A stretch of DNA of 64,000 bases from the NCBI GenBank assembly GCA_017938315.1, contig JAGBBV010000006.1, forward strand, positions 62,001 to 126,000. The letters run 5' to 3'. A model generated the notes under the pieces. The model was not told where the DNA came from. It saw only the letters and a program-made list of their open reading frames with translations, and ran no database searches. This document shows, piece after piece, positions 51,456 through 60,205 of the stretch. Each line of letters begins with the position of its first letter. The first letter of the stretch is position 1. Position numbers and translations under genes: made by a program. Source of the stretch: Lachnospiraceae bacterium. Lineage in GTDB: Bacteria > Bacillota > Clostridia > Lachnospirales > Lachnospiraceae.

Positions 51456-51872
51456 ATGAGTATTGTATATAAAGAGTTTATTACCCCCGAAGATTATAAT
51501 ACCTTAAGGGAAGCAGTCGGTTGGGGGCAACTTTTAAGCGAACAGGCAGAGCAAAGCTTGGCCGGATCAGCCTATGTGGTTAGTTGCTATGATGATAATA
51601 AAATTGTCGGTTCTGCCAGAGTGATATGGGATAGAGGATATGTTTCCTATCTGGCAGATGTCATGGTAGTGCCGGAGTATCAAGGAATGGGAATCGGAAA
51701 AAAGATGGTGGAAATGTCACTAACATTTATGAAATCCCAGCTAAAAGAAGGCTGGAAAATAAAGATGGTACTTGTTTCCGCAAAAGGGCGAGAAACATTC
51801 TATAGACAATTTGGTTTTATGGAAAGACCAAATGAGAATTTCGGTGCCGGAATGGACATGTGGCTTACATAG
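51456..51872 (+). CDS. GNAT acetyltransferase, short
   Basis: A 138-residue GNAT protein: VVPEYQGMGIGKKMVEMSL holds the acetyl-CoA loop and VSAKGRETFYRQFGF the C-terminal strand-helix. It resembles the small YkkB/PaiA-like amine acetyltransferases. GAGGTG lies before ATG 51456. Substrate unknown. Confidence 0.86.
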   Translation: MSIVYKEFITPEDYNTLREAVGWGQLLSEQAEQSLAGSAYVVSCYDDNKIVGSARVIWDRGYVSYLADVMVVPEYQGMGIGKKMVEMSLTFMKSQLKEGWKIKMVLVSAKGRETFYRQFGFMERPNENFGAGMDMWLT

Positions 51873-51891
51873 ATTTCATAGGAGAAAAGGA

Positions 51892-52510
51892 ATGCAAATG
51901 AAAAAACTATGGATAGGAGCAGGTATTACGATTTTGCTCATCATTATAGGTAATATCACTGCACAAAAGCTTGTGCCGGACCGTGCCGATTAGTGTTTTT
52001 GCCGCATGTTTATGTTTATTGATTCCAACGCTTCTTACTACTGTTCTTTTTAGTATAGCCATTTTCGAAGATATCAAAGAACGTAACCCTAAAGGGAAAA
52101 AAGATATCGGTGTGCTAATTGCACCGATAATCTATGAACTGCTATTATTTGCCACCTTGACTTGGGTGGGCATACGCGGGGTAAATGCAGCGAAAGATAT
52201 CATAAACGATCCCATAGAACAGCCGGTTTATTTTGCTTATATTAACAAGACAAGAACCTACGGATACAGAACCAGAGGGACAAGCTATTACTTGAGATGC
52301 CGTACGGATGACGGCAAAAGTGAAAGGCTCAAAATCAGGGTAAATAAAAGTAAATTGGACGATGTACGTGCTGTAATAGGTGAAGCAGAGTCGGAGTATG
52401 GTTTTTTTGATGCAAAGTATATCGTAATCTATTATGAAAACCTTAAAATTCTGAAAGAATTGCAAATGGTTACACCTCCGGTTGACACCGGAAACAACAA
52501 GGAGAATTAA
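51892..52510 (+). pseudogene. membrane protein gene, apparent frameshift
   Basis: A short frame from ATG 51892 (or 51898), with GGAGAAAAGG upstream, codes for one membrane segment (WIGAGITILLIIIGNITA) and ends at TAG 51991-51993. A frame shifted by +1 then runs from about 51971 to 52510. It codes for two more membrane segments (IPTLLTTVLFSIAIF; YELLLFATLTWVGI) and a soluble end with RTRGTSYYLRCRTDDGK. The second frame has only weak TTG/GTG starts and no ribosome site. One inserted base near 51971-51990 would explain this. Family not recognised. It could be a sequencing error or a recent mutation. Confidence 0.55.
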
Positions 52511-53254
52511 ATGGTACGGGCAGTTATTTTCGATATGTTTGAAACCTTAATAACACATTTTGAAAGTCCGCTGTATTTTGGGACGCAGATGGCAGAGGAT
52601 ATTGGTATTTCAGAAGAAAAATTCCAATCTATGTGGCATCCCACCGAGTATGATAGAACGGTGGGAAATGCAACCTTGGAAGAAGTTCTTGTAAAGATTC
52701 TGGAAGAAAATCATATCTATTCAGTAGAACTTTTAGACAAAATAGTAAAGAAACGTATCAGTGCTAAGGAAGAATGCTTTAAGCATCTTCATCCTGAAAT
52801 TATTTCTATGCTTTCTACTTTAAAAGAGAAAGGATATCTGATAGGATTAATTAGCAATTGCTTTTCAGAAGAAGCAGAAGTAATAAGAAAAAGCGTTTTG
52901 TTTCCATATTTTGATGTGCTTTGTCTTTCCTATGAACAGGGGATGCAAAAGCCGGATGAGGAAATCTATCAAAAATGTATGAAAGAACTTGCCGTAAAAG
53001 CAGAGGAATGCTTGTATGTAGGAGACGGCGGTAGTAATGAACTGGAAGCAGCTAAAAAGCTTGGCATGAAAGCAGTACAGGCAGCATGGTATTTAAAACA
53101 AGGAACCAGGCAGCCCGTAGGGCGCAAGCCGGAATTTGTTCAGGTAGAAACACCTTTAGGGGTGATAAAGCTGTTGGTAGGATATTCCGGTGGATTAACA
53201 CCGCTTCTTGACAGGGAAGGAAAAACCATTATCACTACAGTTTATGATAAATAA
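52511..53254 (+). CDS. HAD-superfamily hydrolase
   Basis: A 247-residue haloacid-dehalogenase-like phosphatase of subfamily IA. Motif I IFDMFETLI, where D-x-F replaces D-x-D; motif II LISNC; motif III lysine KPDEEIY; motif IV YVGDGGSNE. With Phe in place of the second Asp of motif I, classic phosphatase activity is less certain. AAGGAG lies 7 nt before the ATG, which abuts the previous stop codon. Confidence 0.85.
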   Translation: MVRAVIFDMFETLITHFESPLYFGTQMAEDIGISEEKFQSMWHPTEYDRTVGNATLEEVLVKILEENHIYSVELLDKIVKKRISAKEECFKHLHPEIISMLSTLKEKGYLIGLISNCFSEEAEVIRKSVLFPYFDVLCLSYEQGMQKPDEEIYQKCMKELAVKAEECLYVGDGGSNELEAAKKLGMKAVQAAWYLKQGTRQPVGRKPEFVQVETPLGVIKLLVGYSGGLTPLLDREGKTIITTVYDK

Positions 53255-53266
53255 TGGAGGTTACCC

Positions 53267-53557
53267 ATGAGTATTACAGTAAATATTTATTACACAGGAA
53301 CAAACGGAAATGCAAGGAAGTTCGCGGAAGAGATGGTAGAGAGCGGACTTGTGGATGAGATACGCGCTGAAGAGGGAAATGAGCGGTATGAGTATTTCTT
53401 TCCAATGGATGATCCGGAAACAGTTCTTCTGATTGACAGATGGCGTGACCAGGCAGCTATTGATTTCCATCATAAATCCAAAATGATGCCAAAGATAGCA
53501 GCTCTTAGGGAAAAATATAAGCTTAGAATGAAAGTGGAGCGATACTTAGATGAATGA
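53267..53557 (+). CDS. ABM-domain protein (putative quinol monooxygenase-like)
   Basis: A 96-residue antibiotic-biosynthesis-monooxygenase-like ferredoxin fold: YYTGTNGNARKFAEEM, then YEYFFPMDDPETVLLIDRW and IDFHHKSKMMPKIAALREKY. Small dimeric members include YgiN-type quinol monooxygenases, but many lack activity. GGAGG lies upstream of the ATG. The last 8 bp overlap the next gene. Confidence 0.82.
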   Translation: MSITVNIYYTGTNGNARKFAEEMVESGLVDEIRAEEGNERYEYFFPMDDPETVLLIDRWRDQAAIDFHHKSKMMPKIAALREKYKLRMKVERYLDE

Positions 53558-54071
53558 ATTAATAAGGGAAGAAAAGGAAATGGCAGTTTACCGCTTACTG
53601 AATGAACTGGACATTCCCTACAAAAGAATGGATCATGAGGCGTTTGCAACCATTGAAGCGTGCAGAGGTGTAGATGAAATATTGGGAATCAGCATGTGCA
53701 AGAATTTGTTTCTTTGTAATTCCCAGAAGACAGTATTTTATTTGCTCCTTATGCCCGGGGAAAAGAAGTTCAAGACTAAGGAACTTTCTAAGCAGATCGG
53801 CAGTGCCAGACTTTCTTTCGGACCGGCAGAGTACATGGAAGAATATTTAAATATCACGCCCGGTTCCGTGAGCGTAATGGGGCTGATGAACGATAAGGAA
53901 AATAAAGTAAATCTTTTGATAGATGAGGATATATTAAATGAAGAGTTTTTGGGTTGCCACCCTTGTGTGAATACGGCAAGCTTGAAAGTAAGTACTAAGG
54001 ATGTTATTACAAAGTTTCTTCCGTATGTAAAACATGATTACCAAGTGGTGAAATTAACAGGTGAGGATTAA
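53550..54071 (+). CDS. prolyl-tRNA editing (YbaK/ProXp-type) protein
   Basis: A 173-residue protein of the YbaK/aminoacyl-tRNA-associated family. MAVYRLLNELDIPYKRMDHEAF at the N-terminus and ISMCKNLFLCNSQ are typical of PrdX/ProXp-ala trans-editing factors. Those hydrolyse alanine mischarged to tRNA-Pro. The start overlaps the ABM gene by 8 bp, and a second ATG at 53580 is possible. Confidence 0.85.
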   Translation: MNELIREEKEMAVYRLLNELDIPYKRMDHEAFATIEACRGVDEILGISMCKNLFLCNSQKTVFYLLLMPGEKKFKTKELSKQIGSARLSFGPAEYMEEYLNITPGSVSVMGLMNDKENKVNLLIDEDILNEEFLGCHPCVNTASLKVSTKDVITKFLPYVKHDYQVVKLTGED

Positions 54072-54089
54072 AGAAAGGTACGGTTTAGC

Positions 54090-54536
54090 ATGACAGTTCG
54101 GACAATGACCATTGAAGATTATCAGGGAGTATATGATTTGTGGATGACCATTAAGGGGTTTGCCATCAGAAGTATTGATGATTCCAAGGTGGGCGTAGAG
54201 CGTTTTCTGAAAAGAAACCCGACCACAAGTGTTGTGGCAATAGAAGACGGAAAGATTGTGGGAAGTATTCTCTGCGGACATGACGGCAGAAGGGGATGCC
54301 TTTATCACGTATGTGTGCATGAGGATTATCGTATGCGCGGTATTGGTAAAAGCATGGTGGTTCATTGCATGCAGGAACTGGAAAAGGAACATATCAGTAA
54401 GGTTTCTTTGATTGCCTTTACCCAAAATGATATCGGAAACGCGTTCTGGAAAGAAATCGGTTGGACAAAAAGAGAAGATTTGAACTACTACGATTTTACG
54501 CTGAACAAAGAAAACATCATTAATTATAATAAATAG
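54090..54536 (+). CDS. GNAT acetyltransferase
   Basis: A 148-residue GNAT protein with VHEDYRMRGIGKSMVVHCM for acetyl-CoA binding and FTQNDIGNAFWKEIGWTKR at the end. It resembles YpeA/YjgM-type enzymes. GAAAGG precedes the ATG. Substrate unknown. Confidence 0.86.
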   Translation: MTVRTMTIEDYQGVYDLWMTIKGFAIRSIDDSKVGVERFLKRNPTTSVVAIEDGKIVGSILCGHDGRRGCLYHVCVHEDYRMRGIGKSMVVHCMQELEKEHISKVSLIAFTQNDIGNAFWKEIGWTKREDLNYYDFTLNKENIINYNK

Positions 54537-54559
54537 AAACGGGGACATATAGAAAGAAT

Positions 54560-55027
54560 ATGAGAAGAAGTGACAGGGAAATTACGGATAAGAAAGTAAT
54601 AGAAGAGTTTATATCCAAGGAGCAGATACTCAGGATTGCTTTTTATGACGATGGAGACATTTATATTGTGCCGGTAAACTATGGATACATATATGAGAAT
54701 GATATATATTCCTTCTTTTTCCATGGTGCGAAGGCCGGAAGGAAGTATGAACTGGCAAAGAAAAATCCTACCGTAGGATTTGAAATAGACGGGAAATATA
54801 AGCTATTGGAAGGCAAAGTGGCCTGTGATTATTCTGCAAATTTTCAAAGTGTGATAGGAACGGGAAAAATTAGTCTGGTTTCAGATAAGGAAGAAAAAGT
54901 ACAGGGACTTAATATCTTGATGAACCAGGTGGCACAAAATGAGAATTGGGTTTATTCGAAACAAATGATAGAGGCAGTGGCCGTCTTTAAACTGGATGTA
55001 GAAAAGATATCGTGTAAGGCGAAATAG
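54560..55027 (+). CDS. pyridoxamine 5'-phosphate oxidase-fold protein (NimA-like)
   Basis: A 155-residue flavin-binding split-barrel protein. It opens MRRSDREITDKKVIEEFI and continues with VPVNYGYIYENDIYSFFFHGA, both typical of the 5-nitroimidazole reductase-like NimA group. Members bind FMN and reduce varied substrates; resistance to nitroimidazoles cannot be inferred from family alone. Start ATG 54560 has only AGAAAGAAT upstream. Confidence 0.85.
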   Translation: MRRSDREITDKKVIEEFISKEQILRIAFYDDGDIYIVPVNYGYIYENDIYSFFFHGAKAGRKYELAKKNPTVGFEIDGKYKLLEGKVACDYSANFQSVIGTGKISLVSDKEEKVQGLNILMNQVAQNENWVYSKQMIEAVAVFKLDVEKISCKAK

Positions 55028-55126
55028 ATGAGAAAGACAGAATAAATGTTCTTTTCGTCATAGACTTTTAAGGCTGACATGCTAGAATAAAATAGTGTGA
55101 ACGGAGGCCCCTTGGGAAAGGGGGAG

Positions 55127-55189
55127 ATGCCTATGTATGTTACATATGAAAATCTTATACATATCTCTAAAAAGCGCAATGTAAAATGA
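55127..55189 (+). pseudogene. degenerate small holin-like toxin (Hol_Tox-like) remnant
   Basis: A 20-codon frame starting MPMYVTYENLIHIS then KKRNVK and a stop, preceded by GGAGGCCCC and AAAGGGGGAG. The opening MYVTYE and the leader resemble the small holin-like toxin genes common in Firmicutes, whose hydrophobic helix would follow here. That helix is missing. The end overlaps the DUF89 start by 4 bp. Assignment rests on a short resemblance. Confidence 0.35.
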
Positions 55190-56082
55190 GGATGAGAAAA
55201 ATGCACGCAAACGCTATGTGTATGTCCTGCATGTTATCCAGGCAGGAAAAACAAATAAGACAATTTAAAGATGATGAAAAGAAATCAGAGTACATGCATC
55301 AGGTGCTTGGAATTTTATATGATTACGGACAGACCAAATCATCGCCGTATCTTGCGGAGCAGATGAATCTGTTAAGTAAGAAGTACTGGGGAAGTTTAGA
55401 GGATTTTACCCCGATTAAGCATAAGTACAATCAGCTGTTACTTGCCAAGGAATCAGAAATCAAAGAAAAGATAAGCAAGGAAGCAGACCCCATAAAAGAA
55501 AGCATCAAATATGTGTGTGCTGCCAATTATATTGATTTTTCCGCAGTGGAAAATGTAAATGAAACTACTTTTGAGATGTTGATGAAGAAAGCGGAAGATG
55601 AAGTTGTTCCAAAAGAGGAATACGCAAAGTTTAGGGAGGATTTGGAAGAAGCGGACAGTTTGATTTATCTTACTGATAATTGCGGTGAAATTGTACTTGA
55701 TAAATTATTCGTTGAATTTATTAAAGAGGCTTATCCGAATCTGAAGATTACGGTGATAGTAAGAGGTGAGAACGTTATTAACGATGCTACTATGGAGGAT
55801 GCAGTAGAAGTAGGACTTACAGAAGTGGTGCCCTGTGTCGGAAACGGAAATGCTGCACCGGGGACTGTTCCGGAAAGATTGAGTGAGGAAGCAAAGCATC
55901 TTCTGTCTAACGCAGATGTCATTATTTCCAAAGGTCAGGGAAATTTTGAATCCATGTATGATGAAGGATTTAACCCTTACTATATGTTTTTATGTAAGTG
56001 TGAATTGTTTGTACACAGATTTGGTCTTAAGCGGTATGAATCTGTTTTTCGGAAAGAAGAACGGATTAGTATCTTGCAATAA
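55186..56082 (+). CDS. DUF89/ARMT1-like family protein
   Basis: A 298-residue protein matching the DUF89 metal-dependent phosphatase family. MCMSCMLSRQEKQIR at the N-terminus, IYLTDNCGEIVLDKL for metal and phosphate binding, IVRGENVINDATMEDA, and ISKGQGNFES near the end are the family landmarks. Members hydrolyse phosphorylated metabolites, as in damage control of sugar phosphates or 4'-phosphopantetheine. The ATG at 55186 overlaps the preceding remnant and has weak ribosome sequence; ATG 55201 is an alternative. Confidence 0.87.
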   Translation: MRMRKMHANAMCMSCMLSRQEKQIRQFKDDEKKSEYMHQVLGILYDYGQTKSSPYLAEQMNLLSKKYWGSLEDFTPIKHKYNQLLLAKESEIKEKISKEADPIKESIKYVCAANYIDFSAVENVNETTFEMLMKKAEDEVVPKEEYAKFREDLEEADSLIYLTDNCGEIVLDKLFVEFIKEAYPNLKITVIVRGENVINDATMEDAVEVGLTEVVPCVGNGNAAPGTVPERLSEEAKHLLSNADVIISKGQGNFESMYDEGFNPYYMFLCKCELFVHRFGLKRYESVFRKEERISILQ

Positions 56083-56116
56083 AGAAGTATTCAAAGGAAA
56101 AAGGAGAAAAAGAGAA

Positions 56117-56758
56117 ATGAAATTAATTATGGACAGCATTGTAACAGCAGTAGCAAATATCATTGTATTTTCAATGATTCCGTTTATCTGGTGGGGGATA
56201 AGACATCGTAAGGAAACAAATTTTTTCAAGTGGCTTGGATTTATCAAACCGAAGTTTAACAGCAAGTGGTGGGTACTCATTATTTTTGCCATTGCATATT
56301 ATTTCTTCTATAAGTTTGACTTTACGGTCTTTATCAGCAAAGAGTCTATGGAAGCGGTAGAAAACAATAGTTCCGTAACAGCAAATGCGTTTGCGGGACT
56401 TGGTGTGGCAGCAATTATTCCGGCTTTTATCACAAACTTTATTGCAAACGGAATGGGAGAAGAAATTTTATACAGAGGATTTTTGAATAAACGTCTGTGC
56501 AGTAAATTAGGTGCAGTAAAGGGAAGCATCGTGCAGGCAGTGCTGTTTGCACTTATGCACAACGCAATCTATTTGCTGGCAGCGGTGCCTGTTGGAATGG
56601 ATTTTCACATTTGGATGTTTGTTTTCACGGGCGCAGGTGCATTATTGTTAGGCTATTTAAATGAAAAAATCTATAATGGCTCCATTATACCAAGTATCAT
56701 TCTGCACGGTGCAGGAAACTTCCTTAGCTCAATGATGCTTGCGTTTGGATTACGTTAA
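56117..56758 (+). CDS. CPBP-family intramembrane metalloprotease
   Basis: A 213-residue membrane protein with about six hydrophobic segments and the CAAX-protease/bacteriocin-processing (CPBP) motifs: GMGEEILYRGFL (EExxxR), ALMHNAIY (second His) and the final ILHGAGNF (HxxxN). In bacteria these serve in bacteriocin self-immunity or other intramembrane cleavage. ATG 56117 follows AAGGAG at some distance plus GAGAAA. It is the last accessory gene before argJ. Confidence 0.87.
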   Translation: MKLIMDSIVTAVANIIVFSMIPFIWWGIRHRKETNFFKWLGFIKPKFNSKWWVLIIFAIAYYFFYKFDFTVFISKESMEAVENNSSVTANAFAGLGVAAIIPAFITNFIANGMGEEILYRGFLNKRLCSKLGAVKGSIVQAVLFALMHNAIYLLAAVPVGMDFHIWMFVFTGAGALLLGYLNEKIYNGSIIPSIILHGAGNFLSSMMLAFGLR

Positions 56759-56827
56759 TGCTATGATTGTATCGGTTATGGAAATTATTCTGCATTTTGC
56801 AGGTTTGAAAGAAAGGATAGTATACAT

Positions 56828-58051
56828 ATGAAAGTAAGAACAGGTGGTGTTACCGCAGCAAAAGGTTTTGCGGCAGCAGGCGTAGAAGCAGAAATTAAGT
56901 ATAAGAACAGAAAAGATATGGCAATGATTTACAGCCAGAAACCTTGTGTGGTAGCAGGAACCTTTACGACTAATGTAGTAAAGGCTGCCCCTGTACTCTG
57001 GGATAAGAAAGTAGTGGAGGAGTCTCCCTTTGCACAGGCTGTAGTAGTCAATGCAGGGATTGCCAATGCATGTACCGGGGAAGAAGGATTTTCCTATTGT
57101 CAGCAGACTGCAAAAGCAGTAGCAAAGGCCCTTAATGTACCGGAAGATTCCGTGCTGGTGGCATCTACCGGTGTTATCGGTATGCAGCTTCCCATTGACA
57201 GGATTGTAGCCGGAGTAGAAAAACTGGCGAAAGCAAAAGCAGAAACCTTAGAAGCAGGCACTTTGGCAGCAGAGGCGATTATGACAACAGATACCATTTC
57301 TAAGCAGGTGGCAGTTGAAATTGAAGTTGGCGGCGAGAAAGTTACCGTGGGTGGTATGTGTAAAGGTTCCGGAATGATTCATCCCAATATGTGTACCATG
57401 CTTGGTTTTGTGACGACTGATGCGGTTATTACAAAAGATGCTCTGACTAAGGCAGTCAAAGAAGATGTGGTAGATACATTTAATATGATTTCTGTTGACG
57501 GCGATACCTCTACCAACGATACTTTGCTGGTAATGGCAAACGGCATGGCGGAAAATCCTGAAATTCAATTAGGAACTCCTGAGTATGAAGAGTTTAAGGC
57601 AGCACTTCATTATGTAAATGAAACCCTTGCCAAGATGATGGCAGGAGATGGCGAAGGTGCCACAGCGTTATTGGAGGTAAAGGTAATAAATGCAGATACC
57701 AAAGAGAACGCACGCATTTTAAGCAAATCCGTTGTATGCTCCAGTTTGGTGAAAGCGATGATTTACGGACATGATGCCAATGCGGGAAGAATCCTATGTG
57801 CACTTGGCTATTCAGGAGTGCAGTTCAATCCTGAAAAGATTGATTTATATTTTGAAAGTAAGGCTGGCAAGATTAAAATATATGAAGATGGTGTTTCCAC
57901 CGGATATGATGAGGATGAAGCAACCAAAATTTTGTCAGAGCCTGAAGTGACCGTGTTGGTCGATATGAAAATGGGAGAAGAAACAGCCACTGCTTGGGGT
58001 TGTGATTTGACCTACGATTATGTTAAGATAAACGCAGACTACAGAAGTTAA
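56828..58051 (+). CDS. argJ: bifunctional ornithine acetyltransferase/N-acetylglutamate synthase
   Basis: A 407-residue ArgJ. It moves the acetyl group from N-acetylornithine to glutamate, and may also use acetyl-CoA. The precursor self-cleaves before a threonine; here the site reads HPNMCTML, with the nucleophile Thr190 and Cys189 where Ala is most common. STGVIGMQLPIDRI and GDGEGATALLEV are further signatures. AAAGGATAG precedes the ATG. First gene of argJ-argB-argD, 17 kb from argC. Confidence 0.95.
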   Translation: MKVRTGGVTAAKGFAAAGVEAEIKYKNRKDMAMIYSQKPCVVAGTFTTNVVKAAPVLWDKKVVEESPFAQAVVVNAGIANACTGEEGFSYCQQTAKAVAKALNVPEDSVLVASTGVIGMQLPIDRIVAGVEKLAKAKAETLEAGTLAAEAIMTTDTISKQVAVEIEVGGEKVTVGGMCKGSGMIHPNMCTMLGFVTTDAVITKDALTKAVKEDVVDTFNMISVDGDTSTNDTLLVMANGMAENPEIQLGTPEYEEFKAALHYVNETLAKMMAGDGEGATALLEVKVINADTKENARILSKSVVCSSLVKAMIYGHDANAGRILCALGYSGVQFNPEKIDLYFESKAGKIKIYEDGVSTGYDEDEATKILSEPEVTVLVDMKMGEETATAWGCDLTYDYVKINADYRS

Positions 58052-58069
58052 AGATTAGGGAGATTTGTC

Positions 58070-58969
58070 ATGGATATGGAAAAAATCATGAAAAAAGCGG
58101 AGGTCCTTATAGAAGCACTTCCTTATATACAGAAATTTAACCGTAAAATTATCGTTGTAAAGTATGGCGGCAGTGCCATGAGCAATGAGGAGTTACAGAA
58201 AAATGTTATTAAGGATGTAACACTTCTTAAACTGGTAGGCTTTAAACCTATTATCGTTCACGGTGGCGGTAAGGAAATCAGCCGTTGGGTGGAAAAGACA
58301 GGAAAAGAAGCACAGTTTATCAACGGGCTTCGTGTAACCGATGAAGAAACCATGGAAATCGCAGAAATGGTTCTCAATAAAGTAAACAAGAGACTGGTTA
58401 CCATGGTGGAAGAACTTGGCGTAAAAGCTGTAGGTATCAGTGGTAAGGACGGCAGACTTTTAAATGTAGAGAAAAAGTATGCAGACGGACAGGACATCGG
58501 TTTTGTGGGTGATGTAAGAGAAGTAAATGCAAAGATTCTCTATGATTTACTTGAGAATGATTACTTGCCCATAGTAGCGCCTATCGGTCTTGGAGATAAC
58601 TGTGATACCTACAATATCAATGCAGACGATGCGGCTTGTGCCATTGCAAAGGCAGTAGGTGCTGATAAGTTGGTATTCCTTACAGATATTGAAGGACTTT
58701 ACAAGGATATTAATGACAAGTCTTCCTTTATTTCCAGAATTACTGCTACAGAAGCTGATGAGCTGATTGAAGAGGGCTTTATTGGTGGCGGTATGCTTCC
58801 TAAGTTAAATAACTGCACATCAGCAATTAAGAATGGTGTAAACAGAGTACATATTTTGGACGGAAGAATTGCCCATTGCCTGCTCCTTGAAATCTTCACC
58901 AACGAAGGAATCGGAACAGCGATTATTAAAGACGAGGATAAGGCACTTATGAATGAGAAGGATGCCTAA
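58070..58969 (+). CDS. argB: N-acetylglutamate kinase
   Basis: A 299-residue kinase phosphorylating N-acetylglutamate for the second arginine step. VVKYGGSAM and VHGGGKEIS bind substrate and phosphates; [13 protein letters not shown] and FLTDIEGL complete the amino-acid kinase fold. The N-terminal helix (about residues 1-20) is of the kind seen in arginine-sensitive, hexameric enzymes, so feedback inhibition is possible. GGGAGA precedes the ATG; 18 bp separate it from argJ. Confidence 0.96.
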   Translation: MDMEKIMKKAEVLIEALPYIQKFNRKIIVVKYGGSAMSNEELQKNVIKDVTLLKLVGFKPIIVHGGGKEISRWVEKTGKEAQFINGLRVTDEETMEIAEMVLNKVNKRLVTMVEELGVKAVGISGKDGRLLNVEKKYADGQDIGFVGDVREVNAKILYDLLENDYLPIVAPIGLGDNCDTYNINADDAACAIAKAVGADKLVFLTDIEGLYKDINDKSSFISRITATEADELIEEGFIGGGMLPKLNNCTSAIKNGVNRVHILDGRIAHCLLLEIFTNEGIGTAIIKDEDKALMNEKDA

Positions 58970-58988
58970 TTCGGAGAGAGGAATCAGT

Positions 58989-60179
58989 ATGGAAAATATG
59001 AAAGAATATATTGAAGAGGCAGAGAAAGCCCTGTTACATACCTACAACCGTTATCAGGTAGTGCTTGATAAGGGTGACGGCGTATATTTGTATGATATTG
59101 AAGGAAAGAAGTATCTTGACTTTTGCGCCGGAATTGCTGTATTTGCACTTGGGTACAATAACAAGAAATATAACGACGCATTAAAAACCCAGATTGATAA
59201 ACTGCTTCATACGTCTAACTATTATTATAATGTACCTGCAATTGAAGCGGCTAAAAAGATGAAAAAAGTTTCCGGCATGGACAGAATCTTTTTTACCAAC
59301 AGTGGTGCTGAAGCAATAGAAGGGGCTATTAAGGCTGCAAGAAAGTATGCTTATCTTAAGGATGGTTCCACAGATCATGAGATTATTGCCATGGAACATT
59401 CCTTCCATGGAAGAACCATGGGAGCACTTTCCGTTACAGGGAATCCTAAATACAGAGAAGCCTTCCAGCCCATGATTGGGAATATCCGCTTTGCACAGAT
59501 GAATGATTTTGAAAGCGTGCTTGCAAATGTGACGGATAAGACCTGTGCCATTTTATTTGAAACAGTACAGGGTGAGGGAGGTATTTATCCTGCAACATGC
59601 GAATTTATGGAGAAGGTGAAAGCGCTTTGCGAAGAAAGAGATATTCTCCTTATTTTAGATGAAATCCAGTGCGGTATGGGACGTACCGGCACTATGTTTG
59701 CATGGCAGAAGTATGGTATCAAGCCTGATATTATGACCACAGCGAAGGCACTTGGATGCGGCGTGCCGGTAGGTGCGTTTATGATGACAGAAAAGGTGGG
59801 ACAAAATTCTCTTACCAGCGGTGACCACGGCACTACCTACGGTGGCAATCCATTTGCGGCAGCAGCGATTAATGCGGTAATAGATTTGTTCGAAGAAAAT
59901 CATGTGCTTGATAATGTAAATGAAGTGGCACCTTATTTAGAGAAAAAACTGGATGAGTTGGCAGCCAAGCATGACTGTATTGTGACAAGACGAGGAGCAG
60001 GTCTTATGCAGGGACTTGTGTTTAATAAGCCTGTGGGAGAAATTATTTCCAAGGCACTTGAGAATGGTTTGATTTTAATCAATGCGGGGACGGATATTAT
60101 CCGTTTTGTACCACCCCTTGTGATTACAAAGGAAAATGTAGATGAGATGATAACCATTTTGGAGAAATGTATTGCATAA
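58989..60179 (+). CDS. argD: acetylornithine aminotransferase
   Basis: A 396-residue class III PLP aminotransferase for N-acetylornithine formation. FFTNSGAEAIEGAIK for phosphate binding, HSFHGRTMGALS, LILDEIQCGMGRTG, and the PLP lysine in TTAKALGCG are visible. ATG 58989 follows GAGAGGA; a frame from 58953 overlaps argB without a ribosome site. Third gene of the argJBD set. Confidence 0.95.
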   Translation: MENMKEYIEEAEKALLHTYNRYQVVLDKGDGVYLYDIEGKKYLDFCAGIAVFALGYNNKKYNDALKTQIDKLLHTSNYYYNVPAIEAAKKMKKVSGMDRIFFTNSGAEAIEGAIKAARKYAYLKDGSTDHEIIAMEHSFHGRTMGALSVTGNPKYREAFQPMIGNIRFAQMNDFESVLANVTDKTCAILFETVQGEGGIYPATCEFMEKVKALCEERDILLILDEIQCGMGRTGTMFAWQKYGIKPDIMTTAKALGCGVPVGAFMMTEKVGQNSLTSGDHGTTYGGNPFAAAAINAVIDLFEENHVLDNVNEVAPYLEKKLDELAAKHDCIVTRRGAGLMQGLVFNKPVGEIISKALENGLILINAGTDIIRFVPPLVITKENVDEMITILEKCIA

Positions 60180-60205
60180 CAATGAACTGAGAGAGGATAG
60201 GACAA

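Noticed and set aside
53160..53200. Apparent HAD phosphatase C-terminal extension considered as a separate gene
   Set aside because: It is in frame and continuous with the HAD protein, with no internal ribosome site.
41220..56758. Accessory block considered as a defence island or integron
   Set aside because: No restriction, CRISPR, nuclease or reverse-transcriptase genes, no integrase, and no clear attC-type repeats between genes; the gene types are small-molecule enzymes.
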